64,000 nucleotides of DNA from Phycisphaeraceae bacterium (GTDB lineage Bacteria > Planctomycetota > Phycisphaerae > Phycisphaerales > UBA1924). Below, one piece after another: positions 62,248 through 64,000 of the stretch. The translations under genes were made by a program, and so were the position numbers. A model generated the notes under the pieces. That model saw only the letters and a list, made by a program, of their open reading frames with translations. It had not been told where the DNA came from and made no database searches. The stretch lies in contig JAHBXE010000001.1 of NCBI GenBank assembly GCA_019636625.1, positions 248,001 through 312,000 on the forward strand. Direction: 5' to 3'. Numbering within the stretch: position 1 is the first letter of the stretch; every line of letters starts with the position of its first letter.

Positions 62248-62271
62248 TTGACAGGGGCGGTCCCCGGTCAA
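62248..62271. repeat. Inverted repeat, candidate operator
   Basis: The 24 bases ttgacaggggcggtccccggtcaa form TTGAC-A-GGGG / CCCC-G-GTCAA arms around CGGT, with one mismatched pair. It lies just upstream of the promoter candidate at 62289, whose -35 repeats the same TTGACAGGGGC. No T-tract follows, so it is not a terminator. Confidence 0.5.
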
Positions 62272-62288
62272 CCCGGGAGGGGGGCGAG

Positions 62289-62316
62289 TTGACAGGGGCA
62301 GTGGGTTTGGTACAAC
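62289..62316 (+). promoter_or_regulatory. Sigma-70 type promoter candidate for the aminomutase gene
   Basis: TTGACA at 62289-62294 and TACAAC at 62311-62316 with a 16-base spacer. The predicted start near 62323 would leave a leader of about 90 bases before ATG 62412. It is the cleanest promoter match I saw in the window. Confidence 0.6.
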
Positions 62317-62411
62317 CTGTGCCCGATTGGACTGGCGACCGAGGTGTCGCCGGGGCCCGTGCGCACTGAGTAAGGCGCCGGGCTGGAGGTCCTCGTCGGA
62401 TTGATGGTCAC

Positions 62412-63770
62412 ATGGACGATGATGTGCTTCGTGGTTCAAGGCTTGGAACCCGGATCGTTTCCCTGAAGCAGTTGGAAGAGAGCGCGGAAGCGGAGGATGA
62501 GCCTCCAAGTCGACAAGGGGGGAGCGGAAAGAGTGGGGGACGAGAAGGCAGCGGGGGAATGGGGGGAGGTGTCATGCCCATCCAAGGCGCCGCCAACCAC
62601 CGCCTCAACAGCGTTGTGGAGGAGGGTGCGGACGCCGGTTTCAACGTGAGCCAGCGGTCGATGGCCTTTTGCCGTCGTCACTTTCCTGAGGCCACAATCG
62701 CGCAGTGGAACGACTGGAAGTGGCAGCTCCGCAATCGGCTGAAGGACCTCAAGACGCTCGAACGCGTGTTCGAGCTCTCCCCGTCCGAACACGCCGCCGT
62801 GCGAGAGCTGGGCGACGCCCTGCCCGTGGGCATCACGCCGTACTACGCGTCGCTGATGGATCCGAAGGATCCGCAGGACCCCATCCGCCGGACCATGATC
62901 CCGGTTACCAACGAGTTCGTGAAGTCGCCGGTCGAGGCCGACGACCCGCTCTCGGAAGACCATGACATGGTGGTGCCGGGGCTAGTCCACCGGTATCCGG
63001 ACCGCGTCCTGTTCCTCGTGACGAACTTCTGCGCTACGTATTGCCGCTACTGCACGAGGGCTCGCCTCGTGGGCAAGACCGGCGAGTACCACTTCAACTT
63101 CAAGCAGTACGAAGCGGCCATCGAGTACCTCAAGGCCCATACGGAGGTCCGCGATGTGCTCCTCTCCGGCGGTGACCCGCTCACCATGGCCGACGACCGC
63201 ATCGAGTGGCTGCTCTCCCGCTTGCGTGCCATCCCGCACATCCAGTTCATCCGTCTCGGCTCCAAGGTGCCCGCCGTGTTGCCCCAGCGCATCACGCCCG
63301 AGCTCTGCGCGATGCTCCGCAAGTACCACCCCTTCTGGCTGAGCATCCACTTCATGCACCCCGCGGAAGTGACGCCCGAGGTGCATCAGGCCTGCGGCCG
63401 CTTGGCCGATGCCGGTGTCCCGCTGGGTTCGCAGACCGTGCTCACCAGGGATGTCAACGATTCCGTGGACACCATGAAGAGCCTGATGCACAAGCTCTTG
63501 ATGGCCCGCGTCCGCCCGTACTACATCTACCAGTGCGACCCCATCTCCGGCTCCGGCCACTTCCGTACCCCCGTTGAAACCGGGCTCAAGATCATCGAGG
63601 GGCTCCGGGGCCACACCACGGGTTACGCCGTCCCGCAGTACGTCATCGACGCCCCCGGCGGCGGCGGCAAGATCCCCCTCGTTCCGGAGTACTACCAGGG
63701 CCGCGAAGGCGACTTCGTTGTCCTGCGAAACTTCGAGGGCAAGACATACCGCTACCCGGACCCGGTCTAG
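62412..63770 (+). CDS. KamA-family radical SAM aminomutase (lysine 2,3-aminomutase-like)
   Basis: 452 residues, cytoplasmic. The cluster Cys are C207, C211 and C214 in TNFCATYCRYCTRARLVG; VPGLVHRYPDRVLFL precedes it, and LLSGGDPLT, FIRLGSKVPAVLPQRIT and SIHFMHPAEVTPE follow as in lysine 2,3-aminomutase. K420 in DAPGGGGKIPLVP is the PLP lysine. Both Asp that hold the lysine side chain in characterised KAM are kept (IYQCDP and VIDAPGG), whereas glutamate mutases replace them. Residues 1-80 are a low-complexity Gly/Ser/Glu-rich extension; ATG 62574 (MPIQGAAN) could be the true start. It would make beta-lysine or a similar beta-amino acid. An ATP-grasp ligase gene begins nine bases after its stop. 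Confidence 0.92.
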   Translation: MDDDVLRGSRLGTRIVSLKQLEESAEAEDEPPSRQGGSGKSGGREGSGGMGGGVMPIQGAANHRLNSVVEEGADAGFNVSQRSMAFCRRHFPEATIAQWNDWKWQLRNRLKDLKTLERVFELSPSEHAAVRELGDALPVGITPYYASLMDPKDPQDPIRRTMIPVTNEFVKSPVEADDPLSEDHDMVVPGLVHRYPDRVLFLVTNFCATYCRYCTRARLVGKTGEYHFNFKQYEAAIEYLKAHTEVRDVLLSGGDPLTMADDRIEWLLSRLRAIPHIQFIRLGSKVPAVLPQRITPELCAMLRKYHPFWLSIHFMHPAEVTPEVHQACGRLADAGVPLGSQTVLTRDVNDSVDTMKSLMHKLLMARVRPYYIYQCDPISGSGHFRTPVETGLKIIEGLRGHTTGYAVPQYVIDAPGGGGKIPLVPEYYQGREGDFVVLRNFEGKTYRYPDPV

Positions 63771-63779
63771 GCTGTTCCG

Positions 63780-64000
63780 ATGCGTATCGGCCTGACCTAC
63801 GACCTTCGCGACGACTACCTCAAGCTCGGCTTCGATGAGGAGCAGACGGCGGAGTTCGACCGCCTCGACACGGTTGAGGGCCTCGAAGGCGCTATCCGCA
63901 CCATGGGCCACACACCCGTGCGCATCGGCAATGTCCGCGCGCTCCTCGATCGCCTTGCCTCCGGCGACCGTTGGGACCTCGTCTTCAACATCGCCGAAGG
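63780..64000 (+). CDS. D-alanine-D-alanine ligase-like ATP-grasp protein, 3' part outside window
   Basis: 73 codons are visible from ATG 63780 to the window end with no stop. MRIGLTYDLRDDYLKLGFDEE is the N-terminal strand of the preATP-grasp fold, and the visible part ends GDRWDLVFNIAEG, the conserved strand and loop of Ddl-type ligases. Such enzymes join two amino acids by an amide bond with ATP. It starts nine bases after the KamA-type gene and is very probably its operon partner. Substrates cannot be read from the fragment, and it need not be the peptidoglycan Ddl. Confidence 0.8.
   Translation, partial: MRIGLTYDLRDDYLKLGFDEEQTAEFDRLDTVEGLEGAIRTMGHTPVRIGNVRALLDRLASGDRWDLVFNIAE

Noticed and set aside
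1..64000. CRISPR array, insertion sequences, prophage or attachment sites
   Set aside because: No regularly spaced repeats, transposase, integrase or phage-like genes were seen; base composition looks even across the window.

Overview
The window is about 64 kb of GC-rich bacterial DNA and looks like a chromosomal segment of a planctomycete, probably class Phycisphaerae. The taxonomic call rests on the Cys/Gly/Asn/Asp-rich dockerin-like C-termini (CYANCDGS...NDFQCFLNKFAAG), right-handed beta-helix surface proteins, an exosortase-type EPS locus, and housekeeping genes set singly among large secreted proteins. It is an inference from gene style; there is no rRNA in the window.

Layout. (1) 1-1590, minus: a POT/PTR2 peptide transporter cut by the left edge, with an unusual ~190-residue insert after TM1. 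(2) 2179-8589, plus: three paralogous secreted beta-helix proteins. The first has a GC-type dockerin, the second a classical Ca-binding dockerin, and the third three FN3 domains and no dockerin. Terminators follow the first and the third. (3) 8778-35848, plus: a ~27 kb exopolysaccharide locus with mostly overlapping or closely spaced genes. It holds four GT4 and three GT2 glycosyltransferases, a Wzy/ligase-like membrane protein, an AsnB-type amidotransferase, a GT39-like membrane transferase, a UDP-sugar dehydrogenase, Gmd, a WecG/TagA transferase, a degenerate nucleotidyltransferase-like protein, exosortase, EpsI, a Wzz/Wzc-like kinase, a sugar-phosphate transferase with an unusual N-terminal half, and a 1577-residue TPR protein. 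(4) 35876-38695: a YdeP/FdhF-like molybdopterin oxidoreductase converging on a membrane-anchored SRPBCC protein. (5) 39044-46524, plus: an Opp/Dpp-type peptide ABC operon with three permeases, one binding protein and one ATPase. (6) 46638-49400, minus: a secreted fungalysin-like HEYGH protease with dockerin. (7) 49580-59870: pyrC, gap, a small membrane protein, a GYF/zinc-ribbon membrane protein, a PpiC-like lipoprotein, a HAD phosphatase, acylphosphatase, then dnaG-rpoD. (8) 60124-64000: a GH31-fold protein apparently lacking its catalytic nucleophile, a KamA-type radical SAM aminomutase and the start of a D-Ala-D-Ala-ligase-like ATP-grasp gene.

How it fits together. Region 3 can assemble a lipid-linked glycan (PGT start, GTs, Wzy, Wzz/Wzc) in a locus of the exosortase type, but no flippase, outer-membrane exporter or sorting-signal protein is present here. 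The beta-helix proteins next door are candidate glycan-modifying or -binding surface proteins. Regions 1, 5 and 6 together suggest extracellular proteolysis plus peptide uptake. All four peptide-transport membrane proteins carry large inserts right after TM1, on the predicted outer face of the membrane, which I consider one of the more unusual signals. The other strong candidates for new biology are the pair of nucleotidyltransferase-like relics in the exosortase sub-operon, the dead GH31 protein, and the KamA/ATP-grasp pair. No tRNA, rRNA, CRISPR array, insertion sequence or phage gene was recognised.
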